From CAWUEX02 sp038148375 (GTDB lineage Bacteria; Pseudomonadota; Alphaproteobacteria; Rhodospirillales; Rhodospirillaceae): a stretch of DNA of 64,000 nucleotides. The notes below the pieces were generated by a model. It worked only from the letters and a program-made list of their open reading frames with translations. It was not told where the DNA came from and made no database searches. A program made the translations under genes and the position numbers. Below, piece after piece: positions 52,558 through 61,115 of this stretch (positions are counted from its first letter, which is position 1; each line of letters opens with the position of its first letter). The stretch lies in the NCBI GenBank assembly GCA_038148375.1, contig JAYQVH010000016.1:1-64000 (forward strand), read 5' to 3'.

Positions 52558-53781
52558 ATGCCACATTCCACCGGCACCCTGCCTCCGACCTTCGACCGCG
52601 CGGACGGTCACGCGGTGTTTCCGAAAACGGATCACGACGAAACCGCGCGGCTGAATTTCCTCACCGGACTGAACGTACACATCGGAAAACATTTATCGCC
52701 GGGCGTGCGCACCACGTTTGAAGCACGCGTTAAGCCGGACCTCAAAACCGAGAACGCGACCGACGTACGCAAGGCGATGCTGCACGAACCGACCTATCAG
52801 CAGTGGGCCGCGCTGCGCCGCGACACCCAGGAGCGCAGCCAGCAGGCTAGCCGCGAGGTCGCATTACGCCATATCGACACACTCACGGCCGAAGCGAACG
52901 CGCTGAACGAGGGCCGCAACACCCTGTCGCTCGACACGGCTGTCGAAATTCCGCGCTATCAGGCCGCGGTCGATAACCACCTCATGCCGGGCAGCTATTA
53001 CAGCGAAGCCACGCCCGGTGACGTCACCGCCGCAGCGACATACGAGGTCTCGCTGTTCCCGATCGGCGGCGCCAGCTTCGGTCCCAAAGGCGACGGCGGC
53101 GGCCGGGCGGTGGCGAATTTCATCCGCGACCGGTTTCCGGACTTCGCGCCCAAACGCATTATTGATTTCGGCGGCGGGATCGGCGGCAACACCCTGCCCT
53201 TGGCCGCGGCCTACCCTGACGCCGAAGTGATTGTCGTCGATACCGCCGCGCCGTTGTTGCGCTACGGCCATGCCCGGGCCCAGTCCATGGGCTACGCCAA
53301 CGTTCGCTTTGTGCAAGGCGCCGCGGAGACCGTCGAGCTGGAGCCGGGCAGCGCCGACCTCATTGTCTCGGTGATGTTCTGGCACGAGACGTCATTGAGC
53401 TGCGTACGTGACGGCCTCGCCCATATGCATGAATTACTCGCGCCCGACGGACTGATGCTGCATCTGGAGCAGCCCAACTTCGACCCGGACACCCCGGTGT
53501 TTGACCGCTTCATGCGCGATTGGGACGCCTACTACAACAACGAGCCGTTCTGGACCAAGCTGCACACGCTCGACATGTTCGCGGAAATGGAACGCGCCGG
53601 GTTTGCCCGGGACCGCCAGTTCGACGCCGGCACCGAAGCCGACATCGAACCCGGACGGTTTCAGCCGTGGTCAACCATCGTCACCCGCCACCGCCACGAG
53701 ACCCAGCACCTGAACGCGGTCGCCCGCGCGACCGGCTACAAAGGCGAACGCTGGTGGCTGTTCGGCGGGTGGAAAGACTAA
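52558..53781 (+). CDS. SAM-dependent methyltransferase (class I), unknown substrate
   Basis: A 407-residue protein. The first ~180 residues are an unknown N-terminal part; the methyltransferase domain has motif I IIDFGGGIGGNTLPLAAAYPDAEVIVVDTAAPLL near residue 200-232, motif II AETVELEPGSADLIVSVMFWHE, and motif III HELLAPDGLMLHLEQP near 290-305. The C-terminal tail SERWWLFGGWKD-like end is basic. Possibly a small-molecule or polyketide methyltransferase. It lies 6 bases after the PepSY gene, so co-transcribed, and is ended by a terminator at 53784. Confidence 0.82.
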   Translation: MPHSTGTLPPTFDRADGHAVFPKTDHDETARLNFLTGLNVHIGKHLSPGVRTTFEARVKPDLKTENATDVRKAMLHEPTYQQWAALRRDTQERSQQASREVALRHIDTLTAEANALNEGRNTLSLDTAVEIPRYQAAVDNHLMPGSYYSEATPGDVTAAATYEVSLFPIGGASFGPKGDGGGRAVANFIRDRFPDFAPKRIIDFGGGIGGNTLPLAAAYPDAEVIVVDTAAPLLRYGHARAQSMGYANVRFVQGAAETVELEPGSADLIVSVMFWHETSLSCVRDGLAHMHELLAPDGLMLHLEQPNFDPDTPVFDRFMRDWDAYYNNEPFWTKLHTLDMFAEMERAGFARDRQFDAGTEADIEPGRFQPWSTIVTRHRHETQHLNAVARATGYKGERWWLFGGWKD

Positions 53782-53783
53782 AG

Positions 53784-53823
53784 CGGCCCCGCACATAGTC
53801 TGGGGGGAGAATGTGCGGGGCCG
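53784..53823. terminator. Strong hairpin terminator between convergent genes
   Basis: A 13-bp perfect stem (53784-53796 with 53811-53823), loop of 14 bases, directly after the methyltransferase stop. No T run follows on the plus strand, so termination may rely on stem strength or act on both strands; carbonic anhydrase is convergent at 53868. Confidence 0.7.
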
Positions 53824-53867
53824 TCTGTGCTGCCGGGCAAGGCGCAAGTGCACCGGCGGTCATGGGC

Positions 53868-54617
53868 TTAGCTCAAGAACGTCACTTTACCGGTCGCGAC
53901 ATCGTGCTTGGCGGCCACGATCTTGACGTCGCCGCTGTCGACCAGCCCTTTGATGACCTCGCTGCGGGCGAGCAGGTTGTCGACCGTCAGTTCCGCATTC
54001 TTGGTGGCCACGGCCTCGACGTAGTCCGTGTTCTTGGATGATTTCTCGCCGGTCAGCGGAGTTTGGTCGATGGCGGGCTGGATATTCTCCAGCATCGCCG
54101 TGAGGTTGCCGAGCTTCACGTCGTCGACTGCACCTTTGACAGCGCCGCAGGACGAATGAGCGAGGATGACGATGGCCTTCGACCCCGCTACGGCCGTCGC
54201 AAATTCAAGGCTGCCGATGATGTCCGTGTTGACGAAGTTTCCGGCCACGCGCGCGGCAAAAATGTCGCCGATCTGCTGATCGAACACCAGCTCGGGCGGC
54301 ACGCGGGAATCGATGCAGCCAACCACGACGGCGAAGGGGGCCTGGCCGCCAGCGGTGTCTTTTACCTGGGCCATGAGATCGCAATTGACCGTGGTTCCGG
54401 CCACAAACCGCGCGTTGCCTTCCTTGAGCATCTCGATGGCCTGGTCCGGCGTGATGGTCTTTTGCAGGTCAGGCGTCATCGTGGCGCAGGCTGCAGCGGC
54501 CCCGCCGCCATGATTGTCTGCGGCGGCTGGACCGGCCGCAGCTAAAGTCAGCGCCGCGCCAGCACCGGCGGCAAAGGTTCCGAAAAACTGCCTGCGGTCA
54601 ACAGCAACGTGGGTCAT
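53868..54617 (-). CDS. Beta-carbonic anhydrase, exported (Tat-type signal)
   Basis: A zinc enzyme hydrating CO2 to bicarbonate. The active site has Cys in GCIDSRVPPELVFDQQIGDIFAARVAGNFV near residue 99 (with the catalytic Asp-Arg dyad) and the His/Cys pair in HSSCGAVKGAVD near 155. The N terminus DRRQFFGTFAAGAGAALTLAAAGPAAA is a twin-arginine signal, so the folded zinc enzyme is exported to the periplasm. Most beta-CAs are cytoplasmic, so the location is notable. 249 residues. Convergent with the methyltransferase gene and followed upstream by MscS. Confidence 0.92.
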   Translation of the reverse strand: MTHVAVDRRQFFGTFAAGAGAALTLAAAGPAAADNHGGGAAAACATMTPDLQKTITPDQAIEMLKEGNARFVAGTTVNCDLMAQVKDTAGGQAPFAVVVGCIDSRVPPELVFDQQIGDIFAARVAGNFVNTDIIGSLEFATAVAGSKAIVILAHSSCGAVKGAVDDVKLGNLTAMLENIQPAIDQTPLTGEKSSKNTDYVEAVATKNAELTVDNLLARSEVIKGLVDSGDVKIVAAKHDVATGKVTFLS

Positions 54618-54746
54618 GAAAGGAGCACTCCAATGGCGTAGAGGTTAAAAACCATTGCTTATGTAGACCTCGGGGCGGTGCATTCAATATCGTCGGGCGG
54701 AAAATCGGGCGGGCGGGACGCGGCGGCGACCTATGCGAGAGTTTTT

Positions 54747-56069
54747 CTAGGGATTTTGACCCGTTCTCACGCCGATTTGATCGTTAAGCACGCGGATTTC
54801 CCGTTGCGGGAACGGAATCTGGATGCCGTGCAGCTTGAGTGCGGTCCAGATCATCATCAGCAGGTCGGCGCCGACACGGTTAGGGCCGTCGTCTATGCCT
54901 TCCATCCAGAATTCGACCAGGATTTCGATGCCGCTGTCACCGAAGCTGGCAATTTCCGCGTCGGGCCGCTCCTCGATGGGAATGGTGTCGCCGCTGAGCA
55001 CCTTGGGATGGCTGGCGACGACCTCGCGGATAATCGGCCACATTTTCTCAAGGTCGGTGTCGTAAGCGACCGAGAAGTGGAGCGGGTAGCGCTGTTTCTG
55101 GTTGTTGTGGGTCCAGTTGGTGAAGGTCGAGGTGATGAACGTCTCGTTCGGCACCATGACGTCCTTGCCATCGAACGTCTCCAGAGTGGCCGAACGCATC
55201 GACAACTCGCGCACCTTTCCGGCGCGGCCGTCCTCAAGCTCAATGAAATCGCCGATGGTGATCGAGCGGTCGAGCAGAATGATGATGCCCGATAAGAAGT
55301 TGGACGCAATCTGCTGCAATCCAAAACCCAGGCCGACGCCAAGCGCGCCACCGAACACCGCCAGCGCCGTCAGGTTGATGCCCATCACCTGCAACAGGAG
55401 CAGGGAGATGCAGGCGAACAGCGCGATCTCGAACAGCTTGGCCAGCACTTCGCGGGTGCCGATATCCATTTTCGCCTGATTGCGGATGACGCGCTTACCG
55501 GTGTCGTTGGAGATGCGGCCGAGCCAGAACAGGATGAAGCCGAACAGAAGCGTGCGCGCGATGGCGAGCGCCGAAAGTCGGATATCGCCGACGGAAACGG
55601 CGACGCCGTCCAAGTACAGCAGCACGTCGTTGAGCCAGCCGATGACGTACAGAATGGCCAGCGGCACACCGATCCACGTTGCGATGGCGCGGATCACCGC
55701 GCTCTTCACATATAAGTGGATGAACGAATAAATCAGGAAGATGACCGCCCATCCCTGGAAGATCCGCGGCAGCCAGCCTTGCTCGGCCAGGTCGATGCTG
55801 ACCTGAATCGCCACGCCCAGGAAAACGATATTGAGAATGGGGAACACCAGCTCGCGCACGTTGTAGAGCGCGAGGCGCACATCCTGTAGCGGACCGGGTT
55901 CAGGTTCAGCGCGGAAGAACCGCAAGCGGGACTTGATTCCCGCCGACGCCAAATAGGACAGCGCGATCGCCGACATGGAGAATACGATCTGGAGATAGAA
56001 TTGGGTGCTGGTCAGCCACCCGATTGTGATCTGCCATATCTCGTCAGCGCGAGTCAGGACCTCTTCCAA
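54747..56069 (-). CDS. MscS-family mechanosensitive ion channel
   Basis: A 440-residue channel with about five N-terminal helices and the pore helix ALAVFGGALGVGLGFGLQQIASNFLSGIIILLDRSITIGDFIELEDG near residue 250-300, where the Gly/Ala packing of TM3 is clear. The beta domain follows (GKVRELSMRSATLETFDGKDVMVPNETFITSTFTNWTHNN, conserved VPN), then the alpha-beta C terminus. It releases solutes under osmotic downshock. Divergent from a second MscS-like gene at 56277. Confidence 0.92.
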   Translation of the reverse strand: MEEVLTRADEIWQITIGWLTSTQFYLQIVFSMSAIALSYLASAGIKSRLRFFRAEPEPGPLQDVRLALYNVRELVFPILNIVFLGVAIQVSIDLAEQGWLPRIFQGWAVIFLIYSFIHLYVKSAVIRAIATWIGVPLAILYVIGWLNDVLLYLDGVAVSVGDIRLSALAIARTLLFGFILFWLGRISNDTGKRVIRNQAKMDIGTREVLAKLFEIALFACISLLLLQVMGINLTALAVFGGALGVGLGFGLQQIASNFLSGIIILLDRSITIGDFIELEDGRAGKVRELSMRSATLETFDGKDVMVPNETFITSTFTNWTHNNQKQRYPLHFSVAYDTDLEKMWPIIREVVASHPKVLSGDTIPIEERPDAEIASFGDSGIEILVEFWMEGIDDGPNRVGADLLMMIWTALKLHGIQIPFPQREIRVLNDQIGVRTGQNP

Positions 56070-56276
56070 TCTGGTGCCACCCTTAAATGTGCACAGCGCC
56101 GTTCGGCGCCGCAGTTCAAGCCATAGGTTAGGAGTGTTAACCGGTCCGGGGCAAGGACAACCGTCCGGCGGGCGGCGGAATCAGGGCGCAAAGTTGAGTA
56201 TTTTCAATCGCGCCGTAAGTTAGGTACAACACCGTCCACCGCGACCTTGGATTCTCACCGCGCAAAACACATCCGT

Positions 56277-57152
56277 ATGGACATCCTGAACTCTTATTTG
56301 ACTGAAGACGCCGTTCTCGACCTGATCGGGTCCGGTATCCTTCTGGTCGTCCTGTTTCTGATTCGCGCGCTGGCCGATCGCCTGATCCGCAAGAACACGC
56401 GCGCATCAAGCGCCGAACGCCGGCGCTGGCTGGAGGCGACACGCAGTGTCACCTTAGGGCTGGCCCTGTTCGGCTTGATCGTCATTTGGTCGAGCGCGCT
56501 ATCGACCTTCGCCCTTTCGCTGACCGCTTTTGCCGTCGCCATCGTCATCGCCACCAAGGAATTGATCCTGTGCCTGTCCGGCGCGGTGATCCGCACCAGT
56601 CTGGACAGTGTCGATATCGGCGACTGGGTCGAGATTGACGGCGTCGCCGGCGAGGTCGCACAAAATGCGCTGCTCACCACCACCTTGTTCGTACTCGACT
56701 TCAAGGACGGCAGCTACGGGCAAACAGGCCGCAAGCTTACCGTGCCCAACAGCGTCTTCCTCACCACCAAAGTGTTCCATTTGCCCAAGGGCGCCTATGT
56801 GCTCCATGGGTTCAAACTGACGTTTGAAAACCTCAATCATTTGAAAGAACGCCTCGACATCGTCAGGCAGGCGCTGACGGACGCAACGGCGCCGTTCGCC
56901 GACACGCTGAAGACCGAGGCGGCCGCCTTTGCCAAGCGCAATGACGCCGACGTCGGTGACGGCGGCTGGTCCATCCAGCTCATCACCAGCGATCTCGGCA
57001 AGCCGATGCTGAACATCAGCTTGCTGTGCCCGGTGAAAGACGCCGCACGCGTGCAGGCGCATGTCACTGAAACCGTATTGATGACGGAGTTCAAGGACCC
57101 GCCGGCGGATGCGGCGGCAACAGCGGCCGCCCAGGAAAACGGCGTCGCCTGA
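56277..57152 (+). CDS. MscS-family protein, short form
   Basis: A 291-residue protein with three N-terminal helices (LIGSGILLVVLFLIRALADR, SVTLGLALFGLIVIWSSA, and FALSLTAFAVAIVIATKELILCLSGAVIRTSLDSVDIGDWVEIDGVAGEV) and the MscS beta domain (LTVPNSVFLTTKVFH, conserved PN). The pore helix is less glycine-rich than normal. ATG 56277 chosen; an ATG at 56247 would add a hydrophilic 10-residue tail. Divergent from the larger MscS gene, sharing a 207-base promoter region (56070-56276) that contains the small palindrome gcgccg-tt-cggcgc. Followed by a terminator. Confidence 0.85.
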   Translation: MDILNSYLTEDAVLDLIGSGILLVVLFLIRALADRLIRKNTRASSAERRRWLEATRSVTLGLALFGLIVIWSSALSTFALSLTAFAVAIVIATKELILCLSGAVIRTSLDSVDIGDWVEIDGVAGEVAQNALLTTTLFVLDFKDGSYGQTGRKLTVPNSVFLTTKVFHLPKGAYVLHGFKLTFENLNHLKERLDIVRQALTDATAPFADTLKTEAAAFAKRNDADVGDGGWSIQLITSDLGKPMLNISLLCPVKDAARVQAHVTETVLMTEFKDPPADAAATAAAQENGVA

Positions 57153-57178
57153 CCGGCGCACGGGCAAGTGCGGCGAAG

Positions 57179-57213
57179 AAAAAACCCCGCCAGGGTTCTC
57201 ACCCGGCGGGGTT
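57179..57213 (-). terminator. Terminator after ccrM
   Basis: A 9-bp stem aaccccgcc/ggcggggtt (57183-57191 with 57205-57213) around a 13-base loop, with a T run on the minus strand (complement of 57179-57184). It serves ccrM on the minus strand and may also end the MscS gene on the plus strand. Confidence 0.75.
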
Positions 57214-57270
57214 TCGCGATCCTTTTGGATCGATCGGTAAACTTTTTCTCAGTTCGCGCCACGCCCTGGT

Positions 57271-58407
57271 TTATTGCACCGCCTCGCCCAGCTCGGCACG
57301 CACTTTATCTCGCAGCACATCGATGGCGACGCGGCTGCCCTTGATGTCCATGTGCCAGAAGGTCCAGCCATTGCACGCCGGCGCCCCCTGCACCGCCGCG
57401 CCGACCTGATGGATCGAGCCCCGGTGCTCCGCGGAAATGAGCGTACCGTCCGCCCTCACTTTAGCGGTGTGACGGCCGGATGAATCGGTAAGCACGGTCC
57501 CCGGCCTAAGGAGGCCGCGCTCCACAACCGACCCGAACGGTATGCGCGGCAGAGCGCGCTTGGACGGCGTATCGAGAAGGGTTTTGTCTTCGATTTCCTT
57601 GAGACCTTTGAGACGCTGACGCGCACCCTGGATGTAAGTTTCATCGCGTTCAATCCCTATGTAAGAGCGCCCCAGTTGCTTGGCGACCGCACCCGTGGTG
57701 CCGGTGCCGAAGAACGGATCGAGGACCACGTCACCCGGTTTGGTGGCGGACAGAATGACCCGGTAGAGCAGGCTTTCCGGCTTCTGTGTCGGATGCAGCT
57801 TCGAGCCTTCCTCGCCCTTCAGGCGTTCGGCGCCGGTGCACAGCGGCAGCGACCAGTCGGATCGCATCTGCAAGCCGTCGTTCAGGTTCTTCATGGCGTC
57901 GTAGTTGAAGGTGTACTTCGCGTCCTGCGACTTGGCGCACCAGATCAACGTCTCATGGGCATTGGTGAAGCGCGTGCCGCGGAAGTTCGGCATCGGATTG
58001 GTTTTGCGCCAGATGACGTCGTTTAGAATCCAGAAGCCGATGTCCTGGAGCGTCGAGCCGACGCGGAAAATATTGTGGTAGCTGCCGATCACCCACAGGG
58101 AGCCCGAGTCCTTGAGGATACGGCGGGCCGCCGTCAGCCAGGCGCGGCTGAAATCGTCGTAGGTCTTGAAGGTCTCGAATTTATCCCAGTCGTCGTCGAC
58201 GCCATCGACCAGGCTGTTGTCCGGACGCTGCAGATCGCCGCCGAGCTGAAGATTGTAAGGTGGATCGGCGAAGATCAGATCCACCGAGTTTTCCGGCAGA
58301 CTGTTCATCACCTCGACGCAGTCGCCACCGTAAATGACGTCTTTCTTGAGCGCGCTCTTAGCTTTTGCGCTTTTTTGAGCGCGCGCTCCGGTTTTCGCCT
58401 TAACCAT
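57271..58407 (-). CDS. ccrM: CcrM-type DNA adenine-N6 methyltransferase (GANTC)
   Basis: A cell-cycle methyltransferase that marks GANTC sites at the adenine, used in alphaproteobacteria to time replication-dependent transcription. The catalytic motif IV FADPPYNLQLGG is near residue 44 and motif I DPFFGTGTTGAVAKQLGRSYIGIERDETY near 225-250 (beta-class order). The C-terminal RAMA-like domain has the CcrM-specific HQVGAAVQGAPACNGWTFWH near 340-360, needed for DNA recognition. 378 residues, slightly longer than the usual ~358 from an Ala/Lys-rich N-terminal tail. The upstream region contains six GANTC sites and a CtrA-like box. Confidence 0.96.
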   Translation of the reverse strand: MVKAKTGARAQKSAKAKSALKKDVIYGGDCVEVMNSLPENSVDLIFADPPYNLQLGGDLQRPDNSLVDGVDDDWDKFETFKTYDDFSRAWLTAARRILKDSGSLWVIGSYHNIFRVGSTLQDIGFWILNDVIWRKTNPMPNFRGTRFTNAHETLIWCAKSQDAKYTFNYDAMKNLNDGLQMRSDWSLPLCTGAERLKGEEGSKLHPTQKPESLLYRVILSATKPGDVVLDPFFGTGTTGAVAKQLGRSYIGIERDETYIQGARQRLKGLKEIEDKTLLDTPSKRALPRIPFGSVVERGLLRPGTVLTDSSGRHTAKVRADGTLISAEHRGSIHQVGAAVQGAPACNGWTFWHMDIKGSRVAIDVLRDKVRAELGEAVQ

Positions 58408-58510
58408 GCCTTGTGCTTCCCCGAAACCTGGAGCGGCGCACCCTGTTCTGGGAGGGCCCCCAAGCTATATCCCCACGTCTGACAGCCTCTTGTCCGGGCC
58501 GTCTGTTGAT

Positions 58511-58621
58511 GACTCGGATCATAGAATCAAGGGGTTAGAGAATACTTAACACGCCATCCACAGGAAACGGCGCGAATGAGTCACAGCCCCTAGATATGGG
58601 AGTCGGGGACTCCGGGGACTC
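58511..58621. promoter_or_regulatory. Cluster of six GANTC sites upstream of ccrM
   Basis: GANTC occurs at 58511 (GACTC), 58524 (GAATC), 58578 (GAGTC), 58600 (GAGTC), 58608 (GACTC) and 58617 (GACTC). Chance would give about 0.4 sites in 111 bases at 1/256. They lie in the only gap before ccrM (58408-58642), so they could let CcrM sense methylation of its own promoter. Confidence 0.85.
58535..58549. promoter_or_regulatory. CtrA-like binding site (TTAG-N7-TTAA)
   Basis: ttag (58535-58538), seven bases, then ttaa (58546-58549): one mismatch from the CtrA consensus TTAA-N7-TTAA. It sits between GANTC sites, about 130 bases from the ccrM start. In Caulobacter CtrA activates ccrM directly. Confidence 0.55.
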
Positions 58622-58642
58622 AAAATGTGGGTTTCGCCCCGA

Positions 58643-59257
58643 TTAAATTTTCCGGGCGACGGCGAAACGGGCGACCGGCGGCGGCAAGACATCGGTCTCG
58701 ATGATCTCGAACCCCGCACTTTGGATGGCACGGTCCAACGCCGGGAAGGTGAGCAGGTTGACGAATGGTGCTTTGCCAATGACGCGCATCAGCGCGATGG
58801 GGAGGGACCAGAGTCGCGTCTGCTGCGCCAAACATGGTGTTTTCGAAATGAACATGCCGCCGGGCTTGAGCACAGCATTCACGCGCGCCAGCGCCGCCGG
58901 CAGATCGCGCACCAAATGCAACAGGCTGAACGCCAGTACGGCGTCGAGCGAGGCATCGGCAATGCCGTGGCACGATGTGTCGTCCTGCGCAAAAGTAACA
59001 TTCTCAATGTCGCCGGCTTTTCCGCGCGCGATGTTAATCATCTCACCGGCAATGTCGGTCGCGGTGATATGCGTGACATGCGGCGCGAGTTTAAGCGCCG
59101 TGGTGCCCGTGCCGCAGCCGAGTTCCAGAACCGTTGCTTCCCGAGAGAGATACGCGCGGGCGCGCTCCAGAGTCTCTGCATAGGCCGCTTCGTCCTTGAC
59201 CGGCGAAGCTGCGTACTTGGCGGCGATCTTGTTCCAGAAGCTTGCGTCGTCAGCCAT
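58643..59257 (-). CDS. SAM-dependent methyltransferase (class I)
   Basis: A 204-residue methyltransferase. Motif I reads VLELGCGTGTTALKLAPHVTHITATDIAGEMI near residue 53-84, motif II NVTFAQDDTSCHGI and the post-motif LDAVLAFSLLHLVRDLPAALARVNAVLKPGGMFISKTPC near 115-150. The start at ATG 59257 (MADDASFWNKIAAKYAASPV) is chosen over a longer frame that is antisense to tlpA. Substrate unknown; UbiE/Coq5-like shape. It lies directly upstream of the ccrM promoter region on the same strand and 15 bases after the TlpA gene. Confidence 0.85.
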   Translation of the reverse strand: MADDASFWNKIAAKYAASPVKDEAAYAETLERARAYLSREATVLELGCGTGTTALKLAPHVTHITATDIAGEMINIARGKAGDIENVTFAQDDTSCHGIADASLDAVLAFSLLHLVRDLPAALARVNAVLKPGGMFISKTPCLAQQTRLWSLPIALMRVIGKAPFVNLLTFPALDRAIQSAGFEIIETDVLPPPVARFAVARKI

Positions 59258-59271
59258 CAAATGCGGACCGC

Positions 59272-59772
59272 TCAGTCCGCCACCGCCAGCACTGCGGCGG
59301 TGAACTCCTCCAGTGACTTCTTGCCCTGGATGCGAGTTTTGACCGCGCCGTCGCGGCCGATGACATAGGTCGTCGGCACCACTTCGTTCCACGCCGGATC
59401 AACGACGCTGACAAGCTCGTCCTGGTCGCCGCGGGCGCGGGCGTAGGTCAGAAAGCCAGGGAAGCGTTTATCGCGCATGGACGCGATGAACGCCGTCGAG
59501 CCACGCGGCTCATCGACCGACAGGCCGATCAGTTTTACGTTCTTGTCCGCTAGGTTGTCTTCCATCGTGATGAGGTCGGGAATTTCGACCAGACACGGCG
59601 CACACCATGTCGCCCACAAGTTCAGGACGACGATGTTGCCTTCCTCCGCCGCGAGCACGGCGGCCAAGCCGTCCGGATCGACCTGCACGACCTCGGCGTC
59701 CACCTCCGGGGCGGCGAATGCAAAACAGGCGAAAGCTGCCGCAGCGACAGCAGCGCGGAACCGGGCAAGCAT
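59272..59772 (-). CDS. TlpA/ResA-family periplasmic thioredoxin
   Basis: A 166-residue exported thioredoxin-like protein with signal FRAAVAAAAFACFAFAAPEVDAE and redox motif NLWATWCAPCLVEIPDLITMED with CxxC near residue 60, and a cis-Pro at VPTTYVIG. It probably reduces periplasmic disulfides. It begins 5 bases after the stop of the Asp-box protein gene that lies upstream, so the two are one unit; that partner carries several Cys (KACPCCQ), a possible substrate. Second TlpA-like protein in the window. Confidence 0.9.
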   Translation of the reverse strand: MLARFRAAVAAAAFACFAFAAPEVDAEVVQVDPDGLAAVLAAEEGNIVVLNLWATWCAPCLVEIPDLITMEDNLADKNVKLIGLSVDEPRGSTAFIASMRDKRFPGFLTYARARGDQDELVSVVDPAWNEVVPTTYVIGRDGAVKTRIQGKKSLEEFTAAVLAVAD

Positions 59773-59776
59773 CGGC

Positions 59777-61081
59777 TTACCTCGATCCGATTTGGATTTC
59801 GCCGGAGGTCCCGGTCAGCACCTTCGTGTAAACGCGATCGTCCTGCTCCCAGACGATTTGGAACGAACCGTCTTCGCGGGTCGCCACCACCGGACCGGTT
59901 GCGCTGCTTGCGCCATCGGAGATGGCCATCACGCCGCCGGCGGCCTGACCGTCGAGGCCATAGGTGCGAATGAACACCTGGCGCGACTTGTCAGTTTTGG
60001 CATGCCAGGCCACCACGACCTGATCGGCGTTGACGGCGATGGACGGCGCGTCGGACACGAGTGCTTCGGCGTGGGTCGCGGTCGAGCGGGCGAAGCTCTG
60101 CCCGCCGTCGGTGGAATAGGAGAAGTAGACACCGGGAACCTCTTCGCCGCCGCTGTAGACGGCGGTGTAAACCGCATTCTCTCGCGTCGCGAGCACCGTC
60201 GGCTTGAGCGGGCAGCCGGCGATTTCCCACGGCGCGCTGCCGGCATCGACAATCGGGCCGATCTCACCGGTTTCGGCATCAATGCGCCGGATCGTGGACT
60301 GGCGGATATTGCCGTCATGCACATGACGGTAGCCGACAAACACGTTTGACCCTGCATCCGCCGCCGCCATGAACTGGCAGCATGGACAGGCCTTGGACTC
60401 CATCAGCTCCACGTTTTCTGAAAACGTCGCGCCGCCGTCCTTGGACACGGCGGTGTACATCGCACCGGTTTCGAGGTCCGGCGACATATGCCGGGTGTCG
60501 AGCCAGAACACGCGGACATCACCGTTGGGCGCGGCGGCAATGGTCTGGAACGCGGCGGCACTCATGAAACCGCCGTGAATAATTTCGCTCATGTCGGCGT
60601 CGGTCAGCGTCGACAAGCGGCGCGGCGCTTCGAAGGACTGCGCCCCGTCGGTCGAACGCGTGTAATGCATCGTCAGCGCCGGCTTGCCAAAGTCCTCGTG
60701 AATTTCGTTGGCCGCGTAAGTGACGTGCCAGGTTCCGGCGGCATCGCCGACGATCCGCGGACGGCTGACCGACTGGCCCCACACCACCCCGCTGTCATGG
60801 TTGATCTTGACCGGCGCGGCGAAGGTCGCCCCGCCGTCCCGGGATATCGCGACATAAAGGTCGGTGTAGGCAAGATGGCGGTCGTGATTTTCATGCTCGC
60901 CGGAAAGCTCGGGCGAGCGGTCGACCCACAGCACGGCGATATCGCCGGCCGCGTTGACCGCGACGTCGGGCGCGACGGCGATGTGGTCTTCGGGGCTGAT
61001 GGTTCCGGCAGAAGTGGCTGCACTCCACACGCTTACAGCAGCGGTCAGCGCGGCGAACACAAGCGAACGAAGGTGGGCCAT
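59777..61081 (-). CDS. Secreted Asp-box (BNR/sialidase-like) beta-propeller protein
   Basis: A 434-residue exported protein with signal SLVFAALTAAVSVWSAATSAG. It has repeated Asp-box elements: SRDGGATFAAPV near 75, STDGAQSFEAP near 135, SKDGGATFSENV near 210, STDGGQSFARST near 305, each within a blade, giving a six-blade propeller as in exo-alpha-sialidases. The sialidase arginine triad is not obvious, so sialidase activity is doubtful. A cluster KACPCCQFMAAA (near 222) is unusual for an Asp-box protein. Co-transcribed with the TlpA gene. Longer start at 61162 rejected as it lacks a signal at the N terminus. Confidence 0.78.
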   Translation of the reverse strand: MAHLRSLVFAALTAAVSVWSAATSAGTISPEDHIAVAPDVAVNAAGDIAVLWVDRSPELSGEHENHDRHLAYTDLYVAISRDGGATFAAPVKINHDSGVVWGQSVSRPRIVGDAAGTWHVTYAANEIHEDFGKPALTMHYTRSTDGAQSFEAPRRLSTLTDADMSEIIHGGFMSAAAFQTIAAAPNGDVRVFWLDTRHMSPDLETGAMYTAVSKDGGATFSENVELMESKACPCCQFMAAADAGSNVFVGYRHVHDGNIRQSTIRRIDAETGEIGPIVDAGSAPWEIAGCPLKPTVLATRENAVYTAVYSGGEEVPGVYFSYSTDGGQSFARSTATHAEALVSDAPSIAVNADQVVVAWHAKTDKSRQVFIRTYGLDGQAAGGVMAISDGASSATGPVVATREDGSFQIVWEQDDRVYTKVLTGTSGEIQIGSR

Positions 61082-61115
61082 GTCGATCTCCTTATTGAAT
61101 CGGCTGAGAGCCAGT

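Noticed and set aside
56096..56109. gcgccg-tt-cggcgc palindrome between the MscS genes as terminator
   Set aside because: The loop is only two bases and no T run follows; at most an operator, with little support.
59777..61081. True exo-alpha-sialidase
   Set aside because: Asp-boxes are present, but I cannot see the three arginines and other catalytic residues; kept as sialidase-like only.
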